Notes: a model not told the origin generated them from the letters alone. A stretch of DNA of 64,000 bases from Parietichytrium sp. I65-24A (GCA_012862575.1 BLSF01000024.1:188843-252842), one strand, 5' to 3'. Shown: positions 10,817-21,712, counted from the first letter of the stretch. Numbers and translations: made by a program.

Positions 10817-11885
10817 TCTCCTGATCCTTTTCCCTTTCCTTTCGTTCTTTCTTTCCACTTTCTTTCGATTCGCCAATTCTCGCCAATACTGGTTTGGTCT
10901 TCGTGCGCTCAAAGACTGACTTACTGACCGACTGACTGACTGGACACGCCTTGCTTCACCTTCGACCTCTGCGCCCCCCCCCCACCTGCGTTACTCTACG
11001 CGCCAGACTATAAGACGCCTATGGGACGCTTTTTTGGGACAGCCCCTGTCCTCGCGGAGGTTTGGAAAGTGTCCTCGCTGGCCGACGTTCCTGTCCCTCT
11101 CTCACATTCTTGTCTTGCTTTGCTGTTGCAGGATCTTAAAGTTTTGCTTATTCATGGCTAAGCTGAGACTGGGGATAGTGGCTGTAGCAGACGATAAGGG
11201 GAGCTAGGAGTTTCTAGTGCGTTGGGAGCACAAACGGTAACTTTTCTGAAGGTGGAATGGGTTCCGCAGTAACGTCCTCTCCGAGGTGCACAGTGCAACG
11301 ATGTGCAACGTGGCTTTGTTGCGTGTTGTATAAGAACGCTCATTGAAATAATCGAGGAAAAGTGGCATTTTAAATTGACTGAATACACAGCTCCCTAATC
11401 GGTCCCCTCGAAAGGTGAAAGAAACCAGGATTCGGAAGACAGTTCCACGATCACACTATCACACTCCCTCCGCTAACCCTCCCGGGAACCCATCTCCCCT
11501 CCCTTTCTACCATAAACCATAACGATAAGAACCCGAGAACCAGGTCGCTGCAACGGACACCTCTTTCGTCACACCCGCAATACCACAATCATACGCCCAA
11601 AAACGCTGGCTCTCACGCGGACCATTTCAATAACACCCACGCCTGCGAAACACACACCGCGCGTACCGGCGTACCGGCGTAACGCCCGCCGGCAGTCCGC
11701 GTCCTCTAAATCAACACCAATCAACACACCAACACACACACACACACAGAGACATATATATACAGGGCTCTTTGAAGGCCGGTCGAAAGCAGTATCTATC
11801 TGAGTTGCAAGCGACAGTGAAAGAAAGACAGAGAGACAGAGAGACAGAGATAGATAGATAGATAGATAGAGAGAGAGAGCACCCA
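10817..11885. promoter_or_regulatory. Divergent intergenic region between dynein and EF-hand-like gene
   Basis: About 1.07 kb separates two start codons that point away from each other, so both promoters must lie here. Contents: a pyrimidine-rich stretch next to the dynein start (purine-rich on its coding strand), a TGAC tetramer array (about 10916-10944), a C9-10 run near 10975, an AC repeat near 11731-11749, and a GA/GATA array running to the EF-hand gene start. No recognisable gene and no clear TATA box. Short frames here are not supported. Confidence 0.5.
11821..11880. repeat. GA / GATA microsatellite in 5' leader
   Basis: GACAGAGA units pass into GATA units and then pure GA, ending five bases before the start codon at 11886. 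It probably lies in the 5' UTR of the downstream gene. Confidence 0.85.
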
Positions 11886-14800
11886 ATGGAGGTGAGCGGC
11901 GCGGAGGCCGCTGCAATTCGATGCGTGTTCGATGCTTACGCTCATGGCCGGGGAGAACGCGCGAGAATGTCAGCCACGGAGCTGGAGCGCATGGTCCGCG
12001 ACTGCGGGCTGCCGTGCAAATTGGTAACGAGGACGATCTTCGAACGCTGCGGCTCGGGGATGGGCATGCGATTCGAAGGGTTCTTGCGAGCACTGGGCGA
12101 ACTCGCCGCTGCGGCGTATTGCGGACTGCCGTTCCATGAGGCTGTGAAAAGGACGCTGACGGAGCATGTATTTGCGCTCGCAAACGGTCCTGGTTGCCTC
12201 ACAACGAGGCCCGTGCGAGACGACAAGTTTGGCGAGGTTTCCACCATCTCCACCATTTCTACTAATTCTAAATACAGTGCGAGGGCTGAAGCTGAAGCTG
12301 ATGCTGTGGTCTCAGCACCATTATCGCCTCGAGAAGAGCCGGCCGAGAAAGCCACCGCGGAAAGTGGAAATAGCTGCCGCTTGGGTCTGGAGGAGCGAGG
12401 TGATGAGAATGAGGATATTCGGTCAGGCGGGGTTGACGAGAATAAAGAAGAACAAGACGTCGATGACAATGACGATGACGAGAAAGGGAAGGAGAGCGCT
12501 CAAGAGGTGGTGGAGTTGGATGGTAAAGTTGAGAATGAGGACGGGGAATGCGAGGCGGCGATTATTATTGATACGGATATGGTCGAAGATGCCGAGAGCG
12601 TCTCCACCACGTCCACATGGACCACCGGAACCAGACACACGGTCTGCACGGCGCATCTACCCTTGGAAGGGTCAGTGGTGGGTGGTCAGCAAGACGAAGA
12701 AAGCTGCCAAAGAGTTCGGCTCGATGAAGAAGCTCTCACGGAGCTCGAGTCGATTTATGATAGTTATGCTAAGCACTGGTGCGTTGGAGAAGGACGAAGT
12801 CGACCGAGGCGCTTGCTTCGCACGAGCTCAGAGCATTACCGGGGAAAGGACTTTAAATACTCCCGTGCGGATTTGTATTCAAAGAAAAGTATTTGTCAAA
12901 GCCGGATCCAAACGGAGAGTCTAATTCGCGTGCCTACAGTGTTCACTTGGAGATCTAAAATGTGCTTTGGAGGGTTTCACTCCTTCGCCAATGACTTTCG
13001 TATTACCTCTTCCGAGGCAACTATCAGGAAGGCTTTTGTAGCTGCGCTCACCTTGACGAGGACCTCAGCGACCCAGAATAGGCAGTCCAGAGAAATTGTC
13101 GACATTTCAGCGCAAGGCGCAGAGGAGCATGAGGCGGCTATTGCGTTGGGCAGTGAAGAGCTCTACCATTTTGAACTTAACTTTTCGCAATTTTTGAGCG
13201 CCGCATGTACGCTAGCCGTGGAGAGGGAGCGCGCCAAAACGAACTTTTCGTCAAGCCGATACATTGCGTTTGGGGATGCCGTTGACGGCCTTTTCAAAAA
13301 CTGCCTGAAAATGTTCGCTTCGTCTCGAAAAGCGCCTTGCAGCACAGTGGAAATATCTTGCTGCTGTGGAGCCCCTGAAAAGCTTGTCCACGTCAATCTT
13401 TCGATGTTTCCGTTCGAATGTCAAACCGAGGAGGTACAGCGCGTCATCGAAGGCGGCATAGAACCTCTCCGAAACGTTTTCGTGTATTACTGCGAACTCT
13501 CCTGCTATGAGGGAAATTCGTCCGTCGTACCGCCATGCCAGGGGGGCAGATGCGGAGCGGCGTCGCCGTTACTTGCGGAGGATAATTTTGTACGTTTCGC
13601 AAAGCAATTCGACCTCTGCCCACTGCTTTTAAGCGAGACGCAGATCCGAGCCCTATTTGGTGCAGTCGCGAGGGAGCCATTGCCGCAATCCTGGGCGCGG
13701 GAGTCAGAAAGCACTCTACATCGCGACAACAGGGAGGTTGGGACTGCCGAGGTTGATCGAAGAGTGTCCTTTCCTCAGTTCCTCGCGCTACTTTGTTATT
13801 GCGCGCTAAAAGGGCTTTCCAAGTATCCTTATGCGTCCACATGCAGCACTTCTCTGGAGAAAGTCCGGCTCTTGTTGCAACGAATGCAGTTGTCCGACAA
13901 GATGAGCGAGTTGTTCCCTAATATGAACGTTTGCTTTGTCGACTTTGCTGGTTCTATGGAGCCCGCGTTGTTAGGAAGCCCTGCAACGCTACCCTCGCCC
14001 CCACGATACGAATCTTGCTTTCCTGATACAGCTGGGCTCGCAAGTCCTCCTCCTCCGCCTCCTCCTGTAGAAGTTGACCATATTATGACACCTCTGCAGG
14101 CTGTGCAAGGGCTGGAGTATATTACACGGCTGTCGGAGAAGTATTCAGGTTCGCTCCGCTCCAGCGGAAGCGAGACCGACGAATTTGCATCTGCTCCGCG
14201 CCGTGCCCGGCCATCCTCGAGCCCAACACCGTATACCGGCTCCAGTTCCCGTAATCGCCACCCAGTGGGAAAGAACATCAGCTCCAACTACCAGCGGGCT
14301 CTTCGAACGCAGCTTCGAAAGGATAGTCCGGCCCCCTCATCCGATGAACCGCTGCGCCCCAGCCAGGTATTAAATCGCCCTTCTTCCAGTCGCTCCCGTC
14401 CCAGCCGAGCCTCGTCCTTCACCGACTCCTGCTCCTCCGACAGGAGCAAAGCCAAGCGTTGCCCAGCGCCGAAAAAGGCCGCCGCGATAACCAAGGGCCC
14501 AGTACGCTCATTCTCCGCGAGCCAAATGCAACTCAGTGGCGCGAAGCAAAGGCACGTGGCGCAAATGCGCGGTTCTCTCTCGCCGGACGTCTCCGTTCCT
14601 AATGTTGTGGACAGCTCAAACTCGCCTCCGCCGATCCCGTGGGCCGCTCGCCCCGTTTCGCACAGCCTTGCATCGGAAAGCCATGTGCACGAGGAGCTGA
14701 AAGAGGGCGAGGATGAGCCGGGGCTCTCTCGAAAGAATGTGGCTGTAATCCCGCCGGACCGGGGCTACGTCTACGGCAATGGCGGCAAGAAGCACAGCGG

Positions 14801-15173
14801 CAATACAGTCGGCAGTGACAGTGGCAATGGCGAGGACATCGACATCGACATCGACATCTTCCACAACCACGACCATGACCATGACCATGACGACAGCGGT
14901 TTCGGCAAAGCTCTGCGCTCCGTGCTCGGGTCGCACTCTCTTTCAGGAGACGCGCACGCAGTCGTGGCCGCTCGCCTGCTGGAGCTCAGTCGCAAGATCC
15001 GCCAAGCCCATGTCCCTTCGCATGCTTCGCATACTTCGCATACTTCGCACCCTTCCCCTGTGACCAGCGCCACCTCCAGCTCCGACGCTGGCTTGGCAGC
15101 CAACGCTTTCGCATATGCCAGTGCCAGTGCCAATCCCAGTCCCAGTCCCAGTGACAAGGCCACTCACTGCTAG
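11886..15173 (+). CDS. EF-hand-like repeat protein with disordered Ser-rich C-terminus
   Basis: Single exon of 1095 residues starting at ATG 11886. I recognise no named orthologue. Several divergent helix-loop-helix units of EF-hand type recur: residues ~8-75 (VFDAYAHG followed by an FEGFLRAL helix), ~285-390 (SIYDSYAK then GGFHSFANDF), and ~525-650 (NVFVYYCELS then FVRFAKQFDL and FPQFLALLCY). Canonical DxDxDG calcium loops are not evident, so calcium binding is doubtful. Between the first two units lies a long acidic segment (~135-280). From ~700 the chain is low complexity: a P run, SRSRPSRASS patches, then ID, HD and SH repeats encoded by simple DNA repeats. The gene is head-to-head with the dynein, which hints at a ciliary role, but this is inference. 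The stretch around 12780-12940 fits the repeat pattern poorly and could hide a small intron. Confidence 0.75.
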   Translation: MEVSGAEAAAIRCVFDAYAHGRGERARMSATELERMVRDCGLPCKLVTRTIFERCGSGMGMRFEGFLRALGELAAAAYCGLPFHEAVKRTLTEHVFALANGPGCLTTRPVRDDKFGEVSTISTISTNSKYSARAEAEADAVVSAPLSPREEPAEKATAESGNSCRLGLEERGDENEDIRSGGVDENKEEQDVDDNDDDEKGKESAQEVVELDGKVENEDGECEAAIIIDTDMVEDAESVSTTSTWTTGTRHTVCTAHLPLEGSVVGGQQDEESCQRVRLDEEALTELESIYDSYAKHWCVGEGRSRPRRLLRTSSEHYRGKDFKYSRADLYSKKSICQSRIQTESLIRVPTVFTWRSKMCFGGFHSFANDFRITSSEATIRKAFVAALTLTRTSATQNRQSREIVDISAQGAEEHEAAIALGSEELYHFELNFSQFLSAACTLAVERERAKTNFSSSRYIAFGDAVDGLFKNCLKMFASSRKAPCSTVEISCCCGAPEKLVHVNLSMFPFECQTEEVQRVIEGGIEPLRNVFVYYCELSCYEGNSSVVPPCQGGRCGAASPLLAEDNFVRFAKQFDLCPLLLSETQIRALFGAVAREPLPQSWARESESTLHRDNREVGTAEVDRRVSFPQFLALLCYCALKGLSKYPYASTCSTSLEKVRLLLQRMQLSDKMSELFPNMNVCFVDFAGSMEPALLGSPATLPSPPRYESCFPDTAGLASPPPPPPPVEVDHIMTPLQAVQGLEYITRLSEKYSGSLRSSGSETDEFASAPRRARPSSSPTPYTGSSSRNRHPVGKNISSNYQRALRTQLRKDSPAPSSDEPLRPSQVLNRPSSSRSRPSRASSFTDSCSSDRSKAKRCPAPKKAAAITKGPVRSFSASQMQLSGAKQRHVAQMRGSLSPDVSVPNVVDSSNSPPPIPWAARPVSHSLASESHVHEELKEGEDEPGLSRKNVAVIPPDRGYVYGNGGKKHSGNTVGSDSGNGEDIDIDIDIFHNHDHDHDHDDSGFGKALRSVLGSHSLSGDAHAVVAARLLELSRKIRQAHVPSHASHTSHTSHPSPVTSATSSSDAGLAANAFAYASASANPSPSPSDKATHC
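14839..14892 (+). repeat. In-frame hexamer repeats encoding ID and HD runs
   Basis: GACATC units followed by CATGAC/CACGAC units translate to repeated Ile-Asp and then His-Asp inside the EF-hand-like protein. A further CATACTTCG array (about 15018-15050) encodes Ser-His-Thr repeats, and CCCAGT units lie near 15132-15152. These look like simple-sequence expansions within a disordered tail. Confidence 0.8.
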
Positions 15174-15519
15174 CGCCACCGCCGACGACTTGTGAGCCCC
15201 TCTCCGCGGCAGTCCTTAACGCCAGCCAGTCTCTCAACAGCTAGAGCCCGTGCCCGTCCCTGCGCCTAAGTCAGCAACGTCTCACCAGCTCGTACGTTGT
15301 GTGTTGCGTGTTGTGTGCCCGTCTCGGACACTCTTGGCCAACCTCACAGGGGCGCGTTCGCCGAACGCAGAGCTAATAATAAGGAAAGAAGGAAGGAACG
15401 AAGGGCCGGAGAGCATTGGCTTTCGAGTTACGAGTTACAAAGCGTGGAGCGAGGTTTGGAGCGGACTGGACAGAGGACAGAGGACAGAGGACAGAGGACA
15501 GAGGACAGAGGACTGGTCC
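15174..15519. other. Short intergenic segment, leader of the small downstream gene
   Basis: No gene is recognised. The segment ends in six copies of GGACAGA (15468-15509) just before the ATG at 15520. A longer frame reaches back to 15250, but only from a GTG, so it is not used. Confidence 0.5.
15468..15509 (+). repeat. GGACAGA tandem repeat, six copies
   Basis: A perfect 7-bp purine-rich array lies ten bases upstream of an ATG. Confidence 0.9.
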
Positions 15520-15849
15520 ATGGCTTCGCGACAGCAACAAGGCCCGGCGGCGGTGGAGCAGGTTCGCAGAAGGCAGGTGGAGCGGTATTACCTGGAGAGG
15601 CTGCAAAAGCACGAGGAGCTGACGGAGACAGCGAGGGTGCTTCGCTCGGCGCTGCACGGCCACGGCGGCGTGGAAGGTGGGCCGCCGGTATTTAAGAGGT
15701 CCACGTTGTCCGGGCCATGGTTCGCCGCTGAGACTGGCAGAGTGCTGCACGGCAAGCTGGACGAGCTCGCAGCAGTTGAGGAGCAGGTTGACGCACTGGC
15801 TGAGGAGCTCGATCGGGGCAATCCGAAACGCGGAGAGAGCAGTGATTGA
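15520..15849 (+). CDS. Small hypothetical coiled-coil protein, 109 aa
   Basis: ATG in good context (CCATGG) opens a 110-codon frame. The product is charged and mostly helical, with two heptad-like helices: residues ~10-45 (EQVRRRQVERYYLERLQKHE) and ~80-102 (KLDELAAVEEQVDALAEELD). Between them lies a short FKRSTLSGPWF stretch that could be a docking motif. I do not recognise the family. Small paired-helix proteins of this size include tubulin cofactors and BLOC subunits, but no signature supports either. The regular composition and the purine-rich leader shared with neighbouring genes argue that it is real. It converges with the capping protein gene, whose stop lies 281 bases away. Confidence 0.5.
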   Translation: MASRQQQGPAAVEQVRRRQVERYYLERLQKHEELTETARVLRSALHGHGGVEGGPPVFKRSTLSGPWFAAETGRVLHGKLDELAAVEEQVDALAEELDRGNPKRGESSD

Positions 15850-16130
15850 GGAAAAAGAGTGATGCGCACTAAACCGACCTTGAGCCTCGTTCTTCCGGTA
15901 GCGAAGGTGGCTAAACCACGACGTGTGACAGTGGGCCAGTGGACCGAGCGGCGTTTTGCGCGCTCTTGTCCTGGATTTGCGGTGTTTGTTTTGTTTGAAA
16001 ATCTAGTGCCAGAGTAAATGAAGTAAGAGGATGCTGATTATAGTTTTCTTGATTCTCGAGCTCGCTTGGTAGCGACAAGATCGACGCAAGAGAGAGTAAA
16101 GTGTTTTTAATGTCGTGTGTTTTGTATTAT
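15850..16130. other. Convergent 3' region
   Basis: The 281 bases lie between two converging stop codons and should hold both 3' UTRs. No other feature is seen. Confidence 0.5.
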
Positions 16131-17246
16131 TTACTTGGTGCCAAAGCTTCGCGCAATCTGCATCTGTGCGCCAGACCAGTCCATCTTTTGCCGTGTGATG
16201 GGCAGCACGCGGCGCATGTCCTTAAAAGTCTCCTTGGACATATTGACGTACATGTCCTCCAGCGAGTTTTGCACGAGACTCTCCTGATCGGACACCACCT
16301 TGCGAATGGCAGTTCCAAGACTCTCAGCATTTCCGAACGAGAAGCCCACGCTCTCGACATTCTTCTCGGTCGTCATCTGCACGTTGCCCTCTTCAAAGTA
16401 ATGCACCTTCATCTTGATCACCCCGTCAACTTGCTTGGACGACAGGTCCACGACGAACTTGGACTGCCATCTTCCACCCCAATAGTTGCGAAGGTTTAGC
16501 TTCTCCCCAGAGATCAGAACGACGAGATCGCTGCCTTTGGTGCACACGTTCACCACCGTGGTGCCTTTAACGTACTGCGCGCTGACGTACTCTAAGAGCT
16601 GCGCCTCCACTGCCTCGCGCTTCTCCTGCATGTCATCGGACGATTCGACCGGAGCAACGTCGTCTACGTCCTCATTGGTGATCTCCTGCTTGATATGATC
16701 CACGCGAACGACCTTGCCGGTCGCGAATTCCATGTAATGCTCCGGGTCGATCTCCGTGGCTTCGTCGCAGATCACATTCCTCTCGTCAACGGACAGCACC
16801 TGGTTGGACTGATTATTGTACCTCCTGAACACCCCTGCGATCGTATCATCCGACAGCACATTCCCCGGGCACAGCACTTTCAAATCTGTCACCACGCAAC
16901 ACAACGCAACAACCGAACAACGCAACAGTCCATCAATCCAACAACGCAAAAAACACAGAAACACAAAAACACATCGCCCGTCAGCTCCCCTCATTCCCAC
17001 GAAAATACACCCCAATCCCACCTCCGCGTCCGCACTCGTGGCACAGCCAAGGCTGTGGCCAACGAAACGAAACGAAACTAAATGAAACGAAACGAAACGA
17101 AACGAAACGAAACGCACGCCAAACAACTCACCTTGCAGGACTTCCTTGATCTCGCCAGGCGGCGAGGCGAGCAGAAACTGCGACGCAATGGCTAGCTTCT
17201 CGTCGTCCGACACGGTCTCCATTCCTTGTTCCGCGAACGCCGCCAT
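16131..17246 (-). CDS. CAPZA: F-actin capping protein subunit alpha (CapZ alpha)
   Basis: Caps actin filament barbed ends as a heterodimer with the beta subunit. Two exons, 17132-17246 and 16131-16885, give 289 residues, close to the usual 286. The intron 16886-17131 is phase 1, with GTGAGT donor and CAG acceptor. It happens to stay open in frame and would insert an artificial VSFRFVSF-type run if read as coding. Family hallmarks are the N-terminal EKLAIASQFLLASPPGE, the NYWGGRWQSKF motif (~residue 170), KVHYFEEGNVQ, and the C-terminal LPITRQKMDW segment leading to the actin-binding tentacle. The start is fixed by the conserved N-terminus. The intron carries an AACGA repeat. Confidence 0.95.
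   Translation of the reverse strand: MAAFAEQGMETVSDDEKLAIASQFLLASPPGEIKEVLQGELFGVRFVSFRFVSFHLVSFRFVGHSLGCATSADAEVGLGCIFVGMRGADGRCVFVFLCFLRCWIDGLLRCSVVALCCVVTDLKVLCPGNVLSDDTIAGVFRRYNNQSNQVLSVDERNVICDEATEIDPEHYMEFATGKVVRVDHIKQEITNEDVDDVAPVESSDDMQEKREAVEAQLLEYVSAQYVKGTTVVNVCTKGSDLVVLISGEKLNLRNYWGGRWQSKFVVDLSSKQVDGVIKMKVHYFEEGNVQMTTEKNVESVGFSFGNAESLGTAIRKVVSDQESLVQNSLEDMYVNMSKETFKDMRRVLPITRQKMDWSGAQMQIARSFGTK
17068..17114. repeat. AACGA pentanucleotide array inside the CapZ alpha intron
   Basis: About nine slightly imperfect AACGA units lie just downstream of the donor site on the coding strand. Confidence 0.85.
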
Positions 17247-18380
17247 GATACTTGCTTCTGCTCCCCTCCTCTCTCTCTCTCTCTCTCTCTGTCCTTCTCT
17301 GTGTGGTACTCTCCTTCTCTCTCTCTCTATCTATCTATCTCTCTCTCTCTCTCTCTCTGTGTACTCGCTCACTCACAGTCACTGTCAGATCTATCCAAAC
17401 TATCCTCACAGTCCTCACTACAACTACTACGACTACTACGACTACTACGACCGAGGGACCTTCCTACGTCCCGCGCTATTCGTATCCTACCCCCTCGTCT
17501 AATCTTCTCATTAGGCGCCGTACCTGATACTGCTATGGGTATGGAGTAGCAGCGCGTAGCAGTGGCGAGCATTTGCTTGGTTGTTATGGTTTATGTGTAG
17601 GGATGGGTAGGGGCGGGGCTGAGAGGACAGGACGGGAGGAGGAAGGGGAGGAGGTTGGGAAGAGAGGGAGGGGAGGGAGGAGAGGAGGGCGGGATGAAGG
17701 AGGCATTTATGCTCGGGCGGAATGGACGAGGCGGGTATGCCCGGGGGGCAGGAGGCGCTGCGCGCTAGTGTCCGCGGAGTCTTGCGGGGTCCTCAGCCGC
17801 GGTAGGAGCGAGGAGGTGGGTGGAAAACGTTGGAGGGGATTAGTGATTGCAGTAGATAGTGTTAGTGGAGGGGTGGGTGAGATGGTGAGATACTTTTTCT
17901 GCACACTTCCGTTAGCACGTGCTATCTATATCTGCTAGATAATGGAGTTTGTGTGCGACATTGACTATAGATGTTTGCTGTGCGCGATGATGCGCGATTG
18001 CTGCTTTGTCAAAACTTTCTGTTGTTCTCCAACCAAATGCCTCTGTTTGTTTGTTTATTTATTTGTTTATTTGATTGCTTATCTGTTTGTTTCTCTGTCA
18101 AGAACCCACGACGATGGCGAACAGTAATCAGAGGAACCGACGTCGTTGTGTGTCCTCGTTTGATCTCGTATAGTTTGTCGCGAAAAGTAGTGGAATGGAA
18201 AGGCAGGGGGCTTTTTTTTGACAAGAGAGAGGCCAGAGGGCCGTGCGCTTACAAAGCCCACGATCGATTTCGTCTGCGAACTGACTGTGAGTGATAGATG
18301 TGTAAAAAATGAGAAAAATTCTAAGCGTTTTCAAGAGAGAAATAATGCCTCGCGAAACGAACGAGTTTACGATGATGCTT
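17247..18380. other. Intergenic region upstream of CapZ alpha and downstream of the pyrophosphatase
   Basis: It holds the CapZ alpha promoter and leader. Two CT runs (about 17271-17290 and 17316-17358) are purine repeats on the coding strand. An ACT array lies near 17415-17452, and a G-rich tract at 17590-17700. A 121-codon frame at 17573-17938 is GR-rich and reads as translated low-complexity DNA, so I do not call it. T-rich TTTG repeats lie near 18045-18100. Confidence 0.5.
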
Positions 18381-20987
18381 CTAGAACTTGGAGGCAGTCT
18401 GATTCACAAAGATTGGTGCAAGGACCATCGCAATATTAGCGATGAGCTTGATGACAACGTGCAGCGCAGGTCCGCACGCATCTTTTGTGGGGTCGCCGAC
18501 GGTGTCTCCAGTGACGGCAGCCTTGTGCGCCTCACTTCCTTTTCCTCCGTGCACGCCAGTTTCTATTAGTTTCTTAGTGTTATCCCACGCGCCTCCAGCG
18601 TTGTTGAGAAAGAGTGCCATCACAATCCCAGTCACGGTGGCGAACATGAGGAAACCTGCGAGTGATTTGGCTCCGAGGAGATTGTCGCCAGTGTACAAGC
18701 CCACGAAGCGGAAGAAGATTCCCACAGCGACAGGCATGACGGTGACCAAAACTCCCGGGAAGGTCATCTTTTGCAAGGCAGCCTTGGACACGACATCCAC
18801 GCAAGTCGCGTACTGTGGTCTTTCGGATCCGTCCATGATACCCGGGCTGTCCCTGAACTGGCGGCGAACCTCCTCTACCACAGACTGAGCGGCTTCACCA
18901 ACTGCGCTCATGGCGCTTGCAGAGAAACGAAAGATCATGGCGCTTCCAAGAAACCCTCCGATAAATACCTCTGGCGTGGCGATGTCAACTACGTCAAACT
19001 CTTGCCCAGTGTATTCGGCGACTTCGTCCATGAAGGCGCGGAAGAGAAGGAAGCAAGCGAGTGCAGCACTGCCAATTCCGTATCCCTTCGTGGTGGCCTT
19101 TGTCGTGTTTCCGACGCTACAATGCGGATTGTAGGAACAAACCGGTGGTTAGTAAAATTTATCCTTTCACAATACCTTCCCCCCCGTTCCAAAACAACTT
19201 CGTCCCAAAACAGAAAACACTTACGCGTCGAGCCTGTCCGTTACATCGCGCACTGACTCGGGCTGGCCACTCATTTCCACAATACCTCCGGCATTATCGC
19301 AAATAGGACCAAAGATATCCATGCTTAGGACATACACTGCAGTGGAGAGCATTCCCATCGTTGCTACAGCAGTGCCAAACAATCCGCCAATAGCGTGTCC
19401 TTGCCTATCTTGCAGCCCGCTCGTCGCTCCCAAGAAATAGGCACTCATGATCGACGCACACATAATCAAGCTCGGGATCATCACACTTTCCATGCCAACC
19501 GCAAGGCCAGCGATAACGTTGGTTGCATGTCCAGCAACGCTCGCATCTGCAATGCTACGTACCGGGCGGTAAATGTAGTCTGTGTAGTACTGGGTGACAA
19601 GCATTTGCAGGTATGCAGAAACCATCCCCACGCATCCGCAAAGAAAAAAGTTGAACCAAGCGCCAGGTGCAGTGGAGGTGTAGAGCATGAAACGAGTAGC
19701 AAAGAAGAATCCTACCAAGGCGCACATCTGGGCCACAAAGTACCCGCGCTTCATAACCTTGAGGGGGTCTTCCATTCCTGAGCCGACCCCACGGCCTTCG
19801 TCGGAAACCGACAGCACTCCGACAGAACTCACAATGAGATCCAGAGCATGCACGAGCAGAGGGAACAGAACATAGCCCTTGGTCTCTCCGGCGGTCATTC
19901 CACAGTTGGAAGCGAGCGCACCAGCAAGAATCATGGTCGAGATGATTTCTGCAGAGATGGATTCGAAGAGATCCGCACCGCGCGCAGAGCAGTCTCCAAC
20001 GTTGTCTCCCACAAGGTCGGCGATCACGGCAGGGTTGCGAGGGTCGTCCTCCGGAATTCCTTGCTCGACCTTACCGACCAAGTCCGCACCGACATCAGCA
20101 GCCTTCGTGAAGATTCCGCCACCAAGCTGGCTGAAGATGGCCACAAAAGAGGCCCCAAAGCCAAAGCCAACCAAAAGAAGAGGGACGCGCGTAAATGGGA
20201 TTGCGCCCGGCTCGCCTTCCACTCCTTCGTAAACGCTGCAAAACACAATGAAGAGCAAAGAAACACCCAGAACCACCAGAGTCACAACGATCAGACCAGC
20301 GGTGAAGCCCGAGCGAAGAGCCAGTTGGATGGTCCCGTAGTAGCTCCTCGTTGCGGAGGCAGACACGCGGACATTGGCGCGCACGGACACCCAGAGGCCG
20401 ATGTATCCAGCGAGTGCAGAGCAGCCGGCTCCGAGCAAGAATGACAACGCGGCAAGAAACGCCAGACCCCCCTGGTTCAAGCTCTCGTGACCTTTTGCTG
20501 GCTTGCGGAACGCATAAACCACGAACAAGAGTCCTGCCATTGGGACCGAGAGCTTGAAGATGGTGCCGTACACGCGGGTAAAGAAGCTGTCGGACCCCTC
20601 GCGGATTGCCACGGAAATGTTTTGCATTTCTTCTGGACCCTCGTCCTGCAAGAGCATCCAGTGAATCATTGCCCAGGCGACGGCCACAGCGCACATGCTA
20701 ATGACTAGGATGGATCCAAGTGCAAATCCCTGAAAGAGCGCAATGAAGACTATGACAAAGGCGGCGAATCCGAGGATCGAGCGAATTGCTCCAGCCTTTG
20801 GAACCATCTCCATGCGGAGCAAGATCCTCATAAACGACTTGCGCGACCGCGATGTGGTCCGTCGGCCAAGATGCGGCGAGCCTCCTGCCGAAAACTGCGC
20901 ATTTGTCGCATTGTTGCGGCTGCTCAGGTTCTTATTCTGCCCGCCGCCGGGCATGAACATCTCGATATCATCCGATGCGCCGTTCAT
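18381..20987 (-). CDS. Membrane-bound proton-translocating pyrophosphatase, K+-independent (type II)
   Basis: Hydrolyses cytosolic pyrophosphate to pump protons into an endomembrane compartment such as Golgi or acidocalcisome. Exons 19225-20987 and 18381-19116 give 832 residues; the intron 19117-19224 is phase 2 with a GTAAGT donor. Sixteen or so hydrophobic segments are spread along the chain. The active-site block VIADLVGDNVGDC lies near residue 327 and EGIPEDDPRNPAVIA just before it. The motif VGNTTKATTKGYGIGSAA begins at 589; Lys at the GNTTKA position marks the K+-independent class (like plant AVP2), where K+-dependent enzymes have Ala. A second conserved block GGKGSEAHKAAVTGDTVGDP is near the C-terminus. 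The N-terminus (~80 residues, MFMPGGGQNK and basic RTTSRSRK) is longer than in plant enzymes and probably cytosolic. Confidence 0.96.
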
Positions 20988-21712
20988 TCTCCCACCTGCT
21001 CCCGCCGCCGGGCAACAATCTCCCTCAGCCCTCAGCCCTTATTCCCCCCCGTCCCAGCAACCAAACCGTCGCTCCTCCTTCTTTCTTCACCTCTTTCACT
21101 CTTCGCTTCCCTCCCTCCCTCGCCAGTCTCTACCTATGCCACAGCGCCCTGCTCTACGCCTTGCGTGCCACTGCCAACCGGAGACTCGCGCTAAGACACT
21201 GCCCGTCCTGCGTCTAAATCTGCTCACTCCGCCGCAACGCAACAAACGCAACAAAAGCAACAAAAGCAACAAACACAACGAGCTGCCTACTCATCCATCT
21301 CACATATCTCATCCATCTCATCCAACTCATCCAACTCTGTCTCCTCATTCGACTCATAGGTAGTAGTTGTCTTGACGTCCGCGTCTACGCCACGAGCTAC
21401 CCTCGCGCCTAACCCTCGCAGTGCGGGGGACTACAATGTCTACAATGACTACAACACAAGATACGAGATTCTTCTACGCCGGAAGATGGTTCTATTGCTA
21501 GGACTCGCTGATAGTTAGGAGAAGAGGTAGTGATAGTTAGCGAGTTGGATATGTGTACAAGTAATGCGGAGTTTAGAAGGTTTAGAGAAGTTAGATTTAG
21601 AGCTTGAGTTTTTAGCTAGGATGGCTCCATCCTGGTCGTCTCTGAAGTCTCTGATCGAAAGCAGAGTTTTGTCTCTCCTCTTGTCGATTTCGCTGTCAGC
21701 TTGACGCGCTTT

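Noticed and set aside
12166-12924. 252-codon plus frame overlapping the EF-hand-like gene
   Set aside because: Starts without ATG and has no recognisable domain; the 1095-codon frame is longer and better composed.
17573-17938. 121-codon GR-rich plus frame
   Set aside because: Translated purine-rich low-complexity DNA with no fold or homologue that I recognise.
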